Assembly: GCA_002395135.1 (NCBI GenBank)
Contig: DGWC01000077.1
Span: forward strand, 8,971-22,359
Length of the DNA stretch: 13,389 nucleotides
Reading direction: 5' to 3'
Source: Prevotella sp. UBA4268
GTDB lineage: Bacteria > Bacteroidota > Bacteroidia > Bacteroidales > Bacteroidaceae
The notes beneath the pieces were generated by a model, which did not search any database, was not told the origin of the DNA, and saw nothing but the letters and a program-made list of their open reading frames with translations. Numbering within the stretch: position 1 is the first letter of the stretch; every line of letters starts with the position of its first letter. Shown piece after piece: positions 1 to 7,265 of the stretch. The translations under genes and the position numbers were made by a program.

Positions 1-687
1 TGGGCCATCGAGAAGATGTCGAAATCGATGTTCAACGTGGTGAATCCCGATATGATTGTTGAGAAATACGGTGCCGACACGCTGCGCCTTTACGAGATGT
101 TCCTCGGTCCGGTGGAGCAGAGCAAGCCCTGGGATACCAACGGTATTGACGGCTGCCACCGCTTCCTGAAGAAGTTCTGGAATCTGTTCCAGGCAGAAAT
201 TTCTGACGAAGGCGAGCCCACGGCAGACAATCTCAAGAGTCTGCACAAACTCATCAAGAAGGTGTCGCAAGACATTCCGCAGTTCTCTTACAACACCAGC
301 ATCTCAGCATTCATGATCTGCGTGAACGAATTGCAGCAGCAGAAATGCAAGAACCGCGAAGTATTGAAGACGCTGGTGGTGCTCATTGCCCCGTTTGCCC
401 CGCACATTGCCGAGGAACTATGGGAGATGCTGGGCGGCGAAGGCTCTGTCTGCGATGCACAATGGCCCACTTGGAACGAAGACTATCTGGTGGAAAACAC
501 CGTGAAACTGGGTGTGGCCTTCAACGGAAAGACCCGTTTCGAAATGGAGTTTGCCGCCGATGCTGACAACAAGACTATTCAAGAAACCGTGCTCGCCGAC
601 GAGAAGGCAGCCAAATACATAGAAGGCAAGCAAATCATCAAGGTGATTGTGGTGCCCAAGCGCATGGTAAATGTGGTGGTGAAGTAA
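1..687 (+). CDS. leuS: Leucyl-tRNA synthetase, C-terminal part (5' end outside window)
   Basis: This class I aminoacyl-tRNA synthetase attaches leucine to tRNA-Leu in the cytoplasm. The reading frame is open from base 1, and the KMSKS signature of the ATP-binding catalytic site lies at bases 13-27. The ATG at 16 is therefore inside this motif and is not a start codon. Next comes the LeuRS-like stretch [16 protein letters not shown], then the helical anticodon-binding domain (with [16 protein letters not shown] near codon 130), and a small C-terminal beta-rich domain ending in [10 protein letters not shown]. About 228 codons are present, the last quarter of a protein usually around 900 residues or more in this phylum. 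It ends with TAA, 64 bases before the next gene. No terminator hairpin is visible in that gap. Nothing in the visible part looks damaged. Confidence 0.96.
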   Translation, partial: WAIEKMSKSMFNVVNPDMIVEKYGADTLRLYEMFLGPVEQSKPWDTNGIDGCHRFLKKFWNLFQAEISDEGEPTADNLKSLHKLIKKVSQDIPQFSYNTSISAFMICVNELQQQKCKNREVLKTLVVLIAPFAPHIAEELWEMLGGEGSVCDAQWPTWNEDYLVENTVKLGVAFNGKTRFEMEFAADADNKTIQETVLADEKAAKYIEGKQIIKVIVVPKRMVNVVVK

Positions 688-751
688 TTCACTGCCACAT
701 TCCTGCCATCTTTCTAACTATCTTTTTAATGCTAAATACCTTTATTGAACG

Positions 752-1693
752 ATGACCATGAACGTATCTAAATCCATTTGGTGGACAGAGTTTAAAGACT
801 ATCTGTTTATCACCTTTGGCCTTATCTTGTACTCTTTTGGATTCACATTCTTCCTGATGCCCTACGAAATCGTGACGGGCGGTGTGGCAGGTATCTCTGC
901 CATCGTGTACTACGCCACGAACTTTCCCAACTCATACACCTATTTTCTGGTGAACGCCGCACTGCTAATCATGGGCTTGAAGATATTGGGATGGAAATTC
1001 CTGATGAAAACCATCTATGCCATTCTGATGCTCACCTTCCTGCTTTGGCTGATGAAAGAAATTGCTCCCGTTGACGAAAACGGCAACATGGTGAAGATTC
1101 TCGGCGAGGGACAGAACTTCATGTCGCTTATCATCGGATGTATGATGACCGGTACATCGCTGGGAATTGTATTCCTGAACAACGGCTCAACGGGAGGTAG
1201 CGATATCATTGCCGCCTCGGTGAACAAGTATTATAATTTCTCCCTCGGCACGGTATTGCTGTTTCTCGACTTCATCATCATCGGCAGTTGTATGTTCATC
1301 CCGCAGTTCGGCACCCTTCTGGAGCGTGCCTATATGGTGGTATTCGGCTTCTGCACGATGGTTATCGAGAACTATATGCTCGACTATATCTACAACCGGC
1401 AGCGCTCCAGTGTGCAGTTCATGATCTTCTCCAAGAAGTGGCAGGAGATAGCCAACGCCATCGGCATGCAGATGGAGCATGGTGTAACCATCCTGGACGG
1501 ACACGGATGGTACACGGGACAGCAGAGAAAGGTGCTCTGTATCCTGGCCAAGAAGAACGAGAGCACCACCATTTTCCGCATCATCAAGATGATCGATCCG
1601 CAGGCTTTCGTCAGCCAGAGTGCCGTCATTGGTGTGTTTGGCGAAGGATTCGATGCCATCAAAGTGAAAGTAAACAACAAGGAATTAAAATAA
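752..1693 (+). CDS. YitT family membrane protein (DUF161/DUF2179)
   Basis: Predicted inner-membrane protein of the YitT family; no transport or signalling activity is firmly established for the family. The 313-residue product begins with five or six hydrophobic segments (about residues 17-35, 43-55, 64-80, 87-100, 124-142 and 165-207). The family-like glycine motif NNGSTGGSDIIA lies near residue 143. The soluble C-terminal DUF2179-like domain covers about residues 222-305, with the typical GVTILDGHGWYTG stretch followed by the IIKMIDPQAFVSQS region. Length and domain order match normal family members. An in-frame second ATG at 758 is an equally possible start, since neither has a Shine-Dalgarno sequence. 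The gene sits between leuS and rdgB on the same strand, 37 bases before rdgB, suggesting a shared transcript without implying shared function. Confidence 0.9.
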   Translation: MTMNVSKSIWWTEFKDYLFITFGLILYSFGFTFFLMPYEIVTGGVAGISAIVYYATNFPNSYTYFLVNAALLIMGLKILGWKFLMKTIYAILMLTFLLWLMKEIAPVDENGNMVKILGEGQNFMSLIIGCMMTGTSLGIVFLNNGSTGGSDIIAASVNKYYNFSLGTVLLFLDFIIIGSCMFIPQFGTLLERAYMVVFGFCTMVIENYMLDYIYNRQRSSVQFMIFSKKWQEIANAIGMQMEHGVTILDGHGWYTGQQRKVLCILAKKNESTTIFRIIKMIDPQAFVSQSAVIGVFGEGFDAIKVKVNNKELK

Positions 1694-1730
1694 CAAGAGC
1701 AGTTAAGAACGCTCCATTCTCATCTGTAAT

Positions 1731-2324
1731 ATGAAGATTGTCTTTGCTACCAACAACCAGCATAAACTGGAAGAAATCCGGGATATCCTCGGCAACAGCA
1801 TCGAAGTGATGTCGCTGAAGGATATAGGATGCGACGTGGATATTCCTGAAACAGCCTATACGCTGGAGGGAAATGCCCTGCAGAAAGCACAATACGTATA
1901 CAACCACTACCATCTGGCATGCTTTGCCGATGACACCGGACTGGAAGTGGAGGCTCTCAACGGCGAACCGGGCGTTCACTCTGCCCGCTATGCAGAGGGT
2001 ACAGACCACAACAGCGAGGCCAATATGAACAAACTGCTCAGCAAACTGGAACACGAAGACCACCGCAAGGCGCGTTTCCGCACGGTGATAGCGCTGATTG
2101 AGGGCGACGATGCCCACACCATGCTCTTCGAAGGAATCGTCAATGGATGCATCACACGCGAGAAGAGTGGGGCAGAGGGTTTCGGCTATGATCCCATTTT
2201 CCAGCCCGACGGCTACGAAAAAACGTTTGCTGAGTTGGGAATGGACATCAAGAATGCCATCTCTCACCGCGCACGTGCCGTGAAAAAACTGGCTGAATAC
2301 TTAAAGGCAGGCATGCAAACATAA
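1731..2324 (+). CDS. rdgB: Non-canonical purine NTP pyrophosphatase (RdgB/HAM1)
   Basis: Cytoplasmic house-cleaning enzyme that hydrolyses ITP, dITP and XTP to the monophosphate and pyrophosphate, keeping deaminated purines out of DNA and RNA. The 197-residue protein is full length for the family. Visible signatures are the N-terminal substrate-binding TNNxxK (T7, N8, N9, K12), the acidic [14 protein letters not shown] region with D68/D69 (metal and catalytic residues in the family), GFGYDPIF at 150-157 for base recognition, and SHRARA at 178-183. The start ATG at 1731 is the only sensible one because TNNxxK begins at residue 7. It is followed after 17 bases by the glycosyltransferase gene. 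Confidence 0.95.
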   Translation: MKIVFATNNQHKLEEIRDILGNSIEVMSLKDIGCDVDIPETAYTLEGNALQKAQYVYNHYHLACFADDTGLEVEALNGEPGVHSARYAEGTDHNSEANMNKLLSKLEHEDHRKARFRTVIALIEGDDAHTMLFEGIVNGCITREKSGAEGFGYDPIFQPDGYEKTFAELGMDIKNAISHRARAVKKLAEYLKAGMQT

Positions 2325-2341
2325 GAGCAAACCACAGGCAG

Positions 2342-3214
2342 ATGATCAGAGAAGTGTCTATATTGATTCCCACTTATAACTGTTGTTGCCGCCAACTGGT
2401 GGAGAGCGTGCAGCAGCAATGTGCCGATATGGACTTTCTGAAATACGAGATTGTGGTGGCCGACGACGGCTCTACAGACCGCAGTTACGTGCAACGCAAC
2501 GAGCCCATCACCCGACTTCCCAACGTGCATTATGTGGTTCGAGAACAGAACATAGGAAGATCAGCCATTCGCAATTTCCTTGCTTCTCAAGCCATTTATG
2601 AGTGGCTCCTGTTCATCGACGGCGACATGATGCTGCGCCGCAATACCTATATATCCGACTATCTGCTTACCGAGGGCGATGTTATCTACGGCGGCTACCA
2701 GATAGGGCAGGGGAGCAGTAGCAATCTGAGGTATGTTTTTGAACGAGCCTACGAGAAAAACCATCTGCCAGAAGAACGAAAAAAGAATCCATACCATGAC
2801 TTCCACACCAGTAATTTCATGGTGAGAAAAAGCATCATCAACCGCTTTCCCTTTGATGAGCGTTTCCTTCACTACGGCTATGAAGACGTGCTATGGGGCA
2901 AAAACCTGCAACAGCAGCACATCAACATCACACATATAGACAACCCGCTGAGTTTCGAAGTGTTTGAAGACAACCTTGCTTTCATGGAGAAAACAGAGGA
3001 AGGACTGCGCACACTCTCACAGTTCCGCCGTGAACTGAAGGGCTATTCCTCGCTGCTCGACTTCATAGACCGCCACAAAGGCCTGTGCCTACTGCTGAAA
3101 AACGCCTATCCCTGCGTGGGAATAACCATCAGAAACTGGCTCATACACAATAAACCGCGCCTTTTTCTGTTTAATATATACAAACTTTTATACTTCCTAC
3201 ATATTCAAACATAG
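2342..3214 (+). CDS. Family 2 glycosyltransferase (GT-A fold)
   Basis: Predicted glycosyltransferase that moves a sugar from a nucleotide-sugar donor to an unknown acceptor, probably a surface glycan. The 290-residue protein opens with VSILIPTYNC, typical of GT2. The nucleotide-binding DDGSTD is at 41-46, the metal-binding DGD at 93-95, and a GYEDVLWG motif at 179-186 sits where GT2 and galactosyltransferase-like enzymes carry the catalytic acid. The C-terminus (about 245-290) is rich in hydrophobic and basic residues (LFLFNIYKLLYFLHI) and may sit on the membrane face. There is no signal peptide. It is 17 bases after rdgB and only 7 bases before the PorZ-like gene, so co-expression with the latter is likely. 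Donor and acceptor cannot be read from the sequence. Confidence 0.88.
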   Translation: MIREVSILIPTYNCCCRQLVESVQQQCADMDFLKYEIVVADDGSTDRSYVQRNEPITRLPNVHYVVREQNIGRSAIRNFLASQAIYEWLLFIDGDMMLRRNTYISDYLLTEGDVIYGGYQIGQGSSSNLRYVFERAYEKNHLPEERKKNPYHDFHTSNFMVRKSIINRFPFDERFLHYGYEDVLWGKNLQQQHINITHIDNPLSFEVFEDNLAFMEKTEEGLRTLSQFRRELKGYSSLLDFIDRHKGLCLLLKNAYPCVGITIRNWLIHNKPRLFLFNIYKLLYFLHIQT

Positions 3215-3221
3215 ACCGGTT

Positions 3222-5345
3222 ATGAAGAGAATCATATATATTCTTGCAGGATGGATGTGCGCACTTCACATAATGGCAGCACAGGTAGGACAATGGAATG
3301 CCTACTTAGCCTACCACGACATCACCGACATTGAGCCTGCAGGCAACATGGTGTATGTGCTCAGCAGCAACGATCTCTTCTCTTATAACATCAACGACCA
3401 CAGTATTACCACCTACAGCAAGATGAACTTGCTGAGCGATACAGAAATCAAATACATAGCATGGTCGAACACCGCCAAGCGGCTCCTGATCGTTTACACC
3501 AACTATAACATCGACCTGCTCGACAACAACGGCAACGTGATAAACATCTCCGGCTACTACAAGGCGAAGATGAATTCAGACAAGGACATCAACTATATCT
3601 ACTCCAACGAACAATATTGTTACCTGTGCACCACCTTCGGCATCGTAAAACTGAACATGAGGAATGCCGAAATCAGCGAAACTTACAACCTGGGACGCGA
3701 AGTAAGACAATGCACCGTGAGCAATGGATGCCTCTATGCCATGACCTTCAACGGCCAGTATAAGGGCAACCTCAAGGACAATCTCATTGATCCGCAGAAC
3801 TGGACCGTCTCTGATGACCAAGTTTCATACGACAACGACAGTCAGATTCAGACAGACTACAGTCAGGGATTTGCCCGTAACTACGTCTACGATGCCACCA
3901 ATAAATGCTATTGGAGCAGCCAGAAAGACGGAAAACTGATGGCTTATACTCAGGCTAACGACGGAACACAGACCATTATCGCCAGCGATATATGCCCGGA
4001 AGGACCCAAATATAACCTGTTCAACCACTTGAAATTCCTCTACGGAACGCTCTATTCGTGCGGCGGCGACAATATACATGCCACCGTGCAGACGATGAAC
4101 AACAACGAATGGACCATCTATGAAGACGAAAACATACAAACGAAAACAGGCGTTCCTTATATCAATGTGCTGTCGTTAGACGTTGATCCTGCCAACCACC
4201 AACATGTGTTTGTGGGAGGACTGAGCGGCCTCTATGAGTTTCAAAACGCACAACTCACCAACTATTACGGCCGCCATAACTCTCTCATAGAGTCATACAA
4301 CGGCGAAAGCGACCTTTATCAAATGATCTACGGAGTGAAATTCGACCAGCAGGGAAATCTGTGGTTTCTCAACAGCCAGGCACCCACGCAGTCGCTTCTG
4401 CTGAAACCTGCAGGCGGCGACATCATCTCCAAGTGCAAGAGCGAACTAATGATTCTCAACGATCCCTCAACGCCGCGCTACAGCAACAAAAGCCTGGGCG
4501 AACTCACCAGCATGATGATAGACAGCAGAGGGTTCCTCTGGTTTTGCAATAATAACTGGTTCACCCCGTCACTCTTCAGATACGACATGCAGACCGACGA
4601 CATCATCTCTTTCCTTTCATTCACCAATCAAGACGGCACCAATCTGCCACTCGTATTCGGCGTGAGATGCGTGAAAGAAGACCAGGAAGGAAACATCTGG
4701 ATAGGCACCGACATAGGTCCCTTTATGCTTGAATATGAACAGGTGACAGCCTCCAGTCCGGTTTTCACACAGGTGAAAGTGCCGCGCAACGACGGTACCA
4801 ACTATGCCGACTACCTATTGAGCAACGTCGACATCTCGTGCATGGCCATCGACGGGGCCAATCGCAAATGGTTTGGCACCAACGGCAACGGCATTTACGT
4901 TATTTCCAGCGACAATATCAGTCAGGTATATCACTTCACTGCAGACAATTGCCCCCTGCTTTCCGACGAAATACATGCCATCGACATCAACCATCTCACC
5001 GGCGAAGTGTTCATTGCAACCAGTAAAGGACTGTGTTCCTTCCAGAGCGAAGTAACCTACTCTGCCGAGGAAATGACCAAAGACAATGTCTATGCCTATC
5101 CAAACCCTGTGCGTCCCGACTATACAGGTCCCATTACCATCGTGGGCCTTACTTATAATGCCGATGTAAAGATTGTCACTGCCAATGGAACCCTTGTTAC
5201 AGAGGACAGGAGCAGCGGAGGTTCGTTCACCTGGGATGGATGCGACCGCAACGGCAAACGCGTTGCCAGCGGCGTTTATATGGTGCTCACCGCCACACAA
5301 GACGGAAAGAAGGGAACCGTTTGCAAGATTGCCATCGTCAACTGA
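3222..5345 (+). CDS. porZ: PorZ-like secreted two-propeller protein with C-terminal sorting-type domain
   Basis: Predicted exported beta-propeller protein resembling PorZ, which in Porphyromonas gingivalis works with PorU, PorV and PorQ in the type IX secretion attachment complex at the cell surface. Residues 1-20 form a signal peptide (MKRIIYILAGWMCALHIMAA, cleavage before Q21). The N-terminal half carries PorZ-like phrases (GQWNAYLAYHDI, VYVLSSNDLFSYN, LLIVYTNYNIDLLD). The second half has repeated D..G..W blades (DQQGNLWFLN, DSRGFLWFC, DQEGNIWIGTD, ANRKWFGTNGNG). The last 86 residues (622-707) form an immunoglobulin-like domain starting YPNPVRPDYTGP and containing DRNGKRVASGVYMV, as in T9SS C-terminal domains. 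Length 707 is slightly below that of P. gingivalis PorZ. Other Reg_prop propeller proteins are the main alternative, but this one lacks a kinase or DNA-binding domain. Confidence 0.8.
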   Translation: MKRIIYILAGWMCALHIMAAQVGQWNAYLAYHDITDIEPAGNMVYVLSSNDLFSYNINDHSITTYSKMNLLSDTEIKYIAWSNTAKRLLIVYTNYNIDLLDNNGNVINISGYYKAKMNSDKDINYIYSNEQYCYLCTTFGIVKLNMRNAEISETYNLGREVRQCTVSNGCLYAMTFNGQYKGNLKDNLIDPQNWTVSDDQVSYDNDSQIQTDYSQGFARNYVYDATNKCYWSSQKDGKLMAYTQANDGTQTIIASDICPEGPKYNLFNHLKFLYGTLYSCGGDNIHATVQTMNNNEWTIYEDENIQTKTGVPYINVLSLDVDPANHQHVFVGGLSGLYEFQNAQLTNYYGRHNSLIESYNGESDLYQMIYGVKFDQQGNLWFLNSQAPTQSLLLKPAGGDIISKCKSELMILNDPSTPRYSNKSLGELTSMMIDSRGFLWFCNNNWFTPSLFRYDMQTDDIISFLSFTNQDGTNLPLVFGVRCVKEDQEGNIWIGTDIGPFMLEYEQVTASSPVFTQVKVPRNDGTNYADYLLSNVDISCMAIDGANRKWFGTNGNGIYVISSDNISQVYHFTADNCPLLSDEIHAIDINHLTGEVFIATSKGLCSFQSEVTYSAEEMTKDNVYAYPNPVRPDYTGPITIVGLTYNADVKIVTANGTLVTEDRSSGGSFTWDGCDRNGKRVASGVYMVLTATQDGKKGTVCKIAIVN

Positions 5346-5389
5346 CACACAATATCATATTATAATGTGGCTTCCTTGGTGTTTTTATC

Positions 5390-5546
5390 ATTATTCAAGT
5401 TTCGCATTCGCTCAACTTCTTTGTAGTTTAGAAGTTAAGTAGTGATCGCTTCGCTCGTCCTTCGGTCAGTAGTGAAGCCATTACTTGGTTTGCTGATATT
5501 TCGTCTCCAGACATTTGGCTTTAACTACTTCAGAAACTTGAATAAT
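5390..5546. repeat. 157-base non-coding segment bounded by 14-bp inverted repeats
   Basis: The left arm 5390-5403 (ATTATTCAAGTTTC) is the exact reverse complement of 5533-5546. Inside are a 7-bp hairpin (5414-5420 with 5430-5436, 9-base loop), two copies of AGTAGTGA (5438 and 5468), and a 7-bp pair AAGTAGT/ACTACTT (5437-5443 with 5524-5530). No coding frame is convincing. A separate small AT hairpin follows at 5556-5573 (ATTATCA/TGATAAT). The arrangement could be a decayed miniature element or a structured 3' region; none of these hairpins is followed by a clear U-run, so I do not call a terminator. Confidence 0.5.
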
Positions 5547-5647
5547 TACTTATTCATTATCAAAAATGATAATAAAGAAATCTGTTTTTCATAGAAATGG
5601 AGGCACGAAAGTGGCACTATGGCTATGCCGTTTGAGCGGAACGCATC

Positions 5648-5713
5648 AGTAAATTAATGTAATTTGCAGAGTAAATTAATATGATTTGAAAAGTAAATCA
5701 ATATAATTTACCG
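5648..5713 (+). repeat. Three tandem 22-bp AT-rich repeats
   Basis: Three head-to-tail units begin at 5648, 5670 and 5692, exactly 22 bases apart. Each starts AGTAAATyAAT, followed by an AT-rich stretch with ATTT at a fixed place. Units 1 and 2 share AGTAAATTAAT; unit 3 has AGTAAATCAAT. A fourth unit lies in the opposite orientation at about 5716-5735. The period is close to two DNA helical turns, so equivalent bases face the same side. The length is not a multiple of three, which argues against a coding repeat. Confidence 0.75.
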
Positions 5714-5740
5714 GGCAAATTATATTGATTTACTTTTCAA
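5686..5740. repeat. Perfect 24-bp inverted repeat with 7-base loop
   Basis: Bases 5686-5709 are the exact reverse complement of 5717-5740, separated by ACCGGGC. The arms are almost entirely A and T and include the third tandem 22-bp unit and its inverted copy. It lies between the convergent genes porZ and nadA, so it could act as a bidirectional 3' hairpin. However, the stem lacks a GC-rich core and no U-run follows it, so a classical intrinsic terminator is unlikely. Confidence 0.85.
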
Positions 5741-5786
5741 TAGTGTTACTTTCAGTGCTCCAAAACAATACTGTGAAGGTTGCAAA

Positions 5787-5820
5787 TCAATGCTTTGAAA
5801 ACATCCTGTCAATGCTTTGA
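5787..5820. repeat. Pair of 12-bp direct repeats spaced 22 bases
   Basis: TCAATGCTTTGA occurs at 5787-5798 and again at 5809-5820, a start-to-start distance of 22 bases, the same period as the array upstream. The first copy sits in GCAAATCAAT, resembling the GTAAATCAAT core of unit 3. The second ends 4 bases from the nadA stop codon. Confidence 0.6.
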
Positions 5821-5824
5821 TACA

Positions 5825-6817
5825 TTAACTCAACTGCAACATTCTTTCGATAGGCTTCACTGCTTCCTTGCGGATATCCTCCGGCACATCCACACTGGGC
5901 CATTCATATTTCAGTGCATTATAGATTTTCAGCAGCGTGTTCATCTTCATGTAGTCGCATTCATTGCAAGAACAGCCCACACCGCCTTCGCTCACTTCGG
6001 GCGGAACGGGATAGAACACCTTGTCCTTGCACTGGCGCTCTATCTCGTGCAGAATGCCTGCTTCGGTGGCAATGATGAATTCTTTCTTGTCGCTTTCCAC
6101 GCAATACTTCAAAATAACGGCCGTAGAGCCCACCACATCAGCCATGGCTAATACGGGTCCTTTGCACTCTGGATGAGCCAGTACAACGGCTTCTGGATGC
6201 TCTTTTTTGAGTTTTGCAATCTCATCTACAGAGAAACGCTCATGCACATGGCAACCTCCGTTCCACAGCAGCATATTCCTTCCTGTCACCTGATTGATAT
6301 AACTGCCCAGGTTATAGTCGGGTCCGAAGATTATTTTGGCATCTTCCGGAAACGTGTCTATAATCTTCTTGGCATTGCCGCTGGTGACCACCACATCGGT
6401 ATGTGCCTTTACGGCAGCGGTGGTGTTCACATAACTCACCACCTGATAGCCCGGATGCTCCTCTTTATATTTCTTCAAGTCGTCAGCCTTGCAACTGTCG
6501 GCCAGCGAGCAACCGGCATTGAGGTCGGGGCAGAGCACCAGTTTGTCAGGACAAAGAATCTTGCATGTCTCAGCCATGAAGTGAACACCGCACATCATAA
6601 TGATCTTGGCATCGGTCTTGGCAGCCTGCTGTGCCAGGGCCAGAGAGTCGCCAATGAAGTCGGCTATCTGCTGAATCTCACCACGTGTATAGTAGTGAGC
6701 CAGAATCACGGCATCTTTCTCCTTGCACAACCGGCGTATTTCCGTTGCCAGATCAGTGCCTTCGTCCACGGGTTCGTCTATGAATCCTTTGTTTTTCCAC
6801 AGTTCGTTCATTGCCAT
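5825..6817 (-). CDS. nadA: Quinolinate synthase
   Basis: Iron-sulfur enzyme that condenses iminoaspartate with dihydroxyacetone phosphate to make quinolinate, the precursor of NAD. The 330-residue length is normal. Visible features are AHYYTRGEIQQIADFIGDSL (residues 40-59), CGVHFMAETCKIL at 76-88, the AGCSLAD cysteine (C103), the WNGGCHVHERF cysteine (C189), and a terminal CSCNEC cluster (C282, C284, C287). One cysteine from each of these last three places should ligate the [4Fe-4S] cluster. The TEAGILHEI segment near 251 is also family-typical. The chosen ATG is at 6817; a second in-frame ATG two codons later is possible. The leader is A-rich with no Shine-Dalgarno. nadB and nadC are not in the window. 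The gene converges on porZ and reads away from the candidate origin. Confidence 0.96.
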   Translation of the reverse strand: MAMNELWKNKGFIDEPVDEGTDLATEIRRLCKEKDAVILAHYYTRGEIQQIADFIGDSLALAQQAAKTDAKIIMMCGVHFMAETCKILCPDKLVLCPDLNAGCSLADSCKADDLKKYKEEHPGYQVVSYVNTTAAVKAHTDVVVTSGNAKKIIDTFPEDAKIIFGPDYNLGSYINQVTGRNMLLWNGGCHVHERFSVDEIAKLKKEHPEAVVLAHPECKGPVLAMADVVGSTAVILKYCVESDKKEFIIATEAGILHEIERQCKDKVFYPVPPEVSEGGVGCSCNECDYMKMNTLLKIYNALKYEWPSVDVPEDIRKEAVKPIERMLQLS

Positions 6818-6924
6818 TTTATTATTATCTTTTTAGTTTATTTCTTTTTTAAAAAGAGAAAAGTAGTATGATGATAGTGTGTTGAAAAGTGCAAAACTTT
6901 CGGTCGAAATATTTGGTTATTTGG

Positions 6925-7195
6925 TTATCAACTTGTGGTATTTACTTTTCCACACCATGATTTCATGCTTACTTATTCTATTTTAGAGAGTTAAGTTATT
7001 TATCCACAAAGATAGATTTCGGTGCAAAATTAATAAGTTTATATCTTTTTACCATGAAAAATGGTTGAAAACTTATTAAAAAACAGCAAACAACCCTGCA
7101 GATATCCCCCATTTTCTGTTTTTCATTCTTTGTATGTGCAAATCTGAATGTTTATCCACAGAGTTATGAGCAGGTTTTCCACAGGGTTATCAACA
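6925..7195. other. oriC: Candidate chromosomal replication origin (oriC) with DnaA-box cluster
   Basis: The 446-base gap between nadA and the phosphatase gene contains no gene but carries several DnaA-box-like 9-mers, all in the same orientation. There are two perfect TTATCCACA boxes at 7000-7008 and 7152-7160, two TTTTCCACA boxes at 6946-6954 and 7175-7183 (both fit TTWTNCACA), TTATCAACA at 7187-7195, and a weaker TTATCAACT at 6925-6933. A very AT-rich stretch (about 7024-7085) with nested inverted repeats lies between the two groups and could be the unwinding element. By hand count of sampled lines, C exceeds G on the + strand to the left (about 417 to 338) and G exceeds C to the right (about 321 to 259), although most sampled genes on both sides lie on the same strand. 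DnaA-box clusters and skew switches mark bacterial origins; the assignment here is inference. A DnaA-regulated promoter region is the alternative. Confidence 0.6.
7030..7079. repeat. Nested AT-rich inverted repeats
   Basis: TTAATAAGTTT at 7030-7040 is the exact reverse complement of 7069-7079. Nested inside are ACCAT (7051-7055) and ATGGT (7061-7065) around a 5-base loop. The 50-base structure sits in the most AT-rich part of the gap, between the two groups of DnaA-like boxes, where a duplex-unwinding element would be expected. Confidence 0.65.
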
Positions 7196-7211
7196 GTTTT
7201 TTCAAGGGAGT

Positions 7212-7265
7212 TATAAGTCGTATAGGGCCTATATGGCTTATAGGTCTTATAGGCCCTATAGGATT
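7212..7265. repeat. Six-copy 9-bp tandem array, consensus TATAGGNCY
   Basis: Six 9-base units run without interruption: TATAAGTCG, TATAGGGCC, TATATGGCT, TATAGGTCT, TATAGGCCC and TATAGGATT, starting at 7212, 7221, 7230, 7239, 7248 and 7257. The last overlaps the stop codon of the phosphatase gene. Units 2-3 and 5-6 also form a perfect 13-bp inverted repeat (7221-7233 with 7248-7260, 14-base loop). In the phosphatase transcript this would be a hairpin directly after the stop codon. No U-run follows it, so its role as a terminator is uncertain. Confidence 0.85.

Larger units (their letters stand above)
5597..5763. repeat. MITE-like segment with imperfect terminal inverted repeats
   Basis: The block 5607-5620 (GAAAGTGGCACTAT) pairs with the reverse complement of 5740-5753 at 12 of 14 positions. 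With a one-base shift the similarity extends outward to TGGAG...CAC at both ends (about 5597 and 5763). The segment of about 167 bases encloses the tandem 22-bp units and the perfect inverted repeat listed separately. It contains no coding frame. The ends resemble a non-autonomous mobile element or a dispersed intergenic repeat, but no target-site duplication is obvious. Confidence 0.5.

Noticed and set aside
737..744. Promoter -7 box TACCTTTA before the yitT gene
   Set aside because: No -33 element at the right distance, and the transcription start would fall on the start codon.
4815..5348. 177-codon open frame on the - strand over the porZ 3' end
   Set aside because: It is the complement of the conserved propeller and C-terminal domain and has no leader or recognisable motif.
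5648..5740. CRISPR array
   Set aside because: The 22-bp units are directly joined with no unique spacers, and no cas genes are nearby.
5686..5740. Classical intrinsic terminator
   Set aside because: The stem is almost pure A/T and is not followed by a U-run on either strand.
6173..6871. Long open frame on the + strand opposite nadA
   Set aside because: It is antisense to a clear nadA with intact cluster cysteines, and its product has no recognisable domain and shows the biased composition of a shadow frame.
6858..6888. Promoter for nadA (TTTTC, 18 bases, TACTTTTC on the - strand)
   Set aside because: Both boxes deviate from the TTTG/TAnnTTTG consensus and the better TTTG is 26 bases away, so the match is too weak to call.
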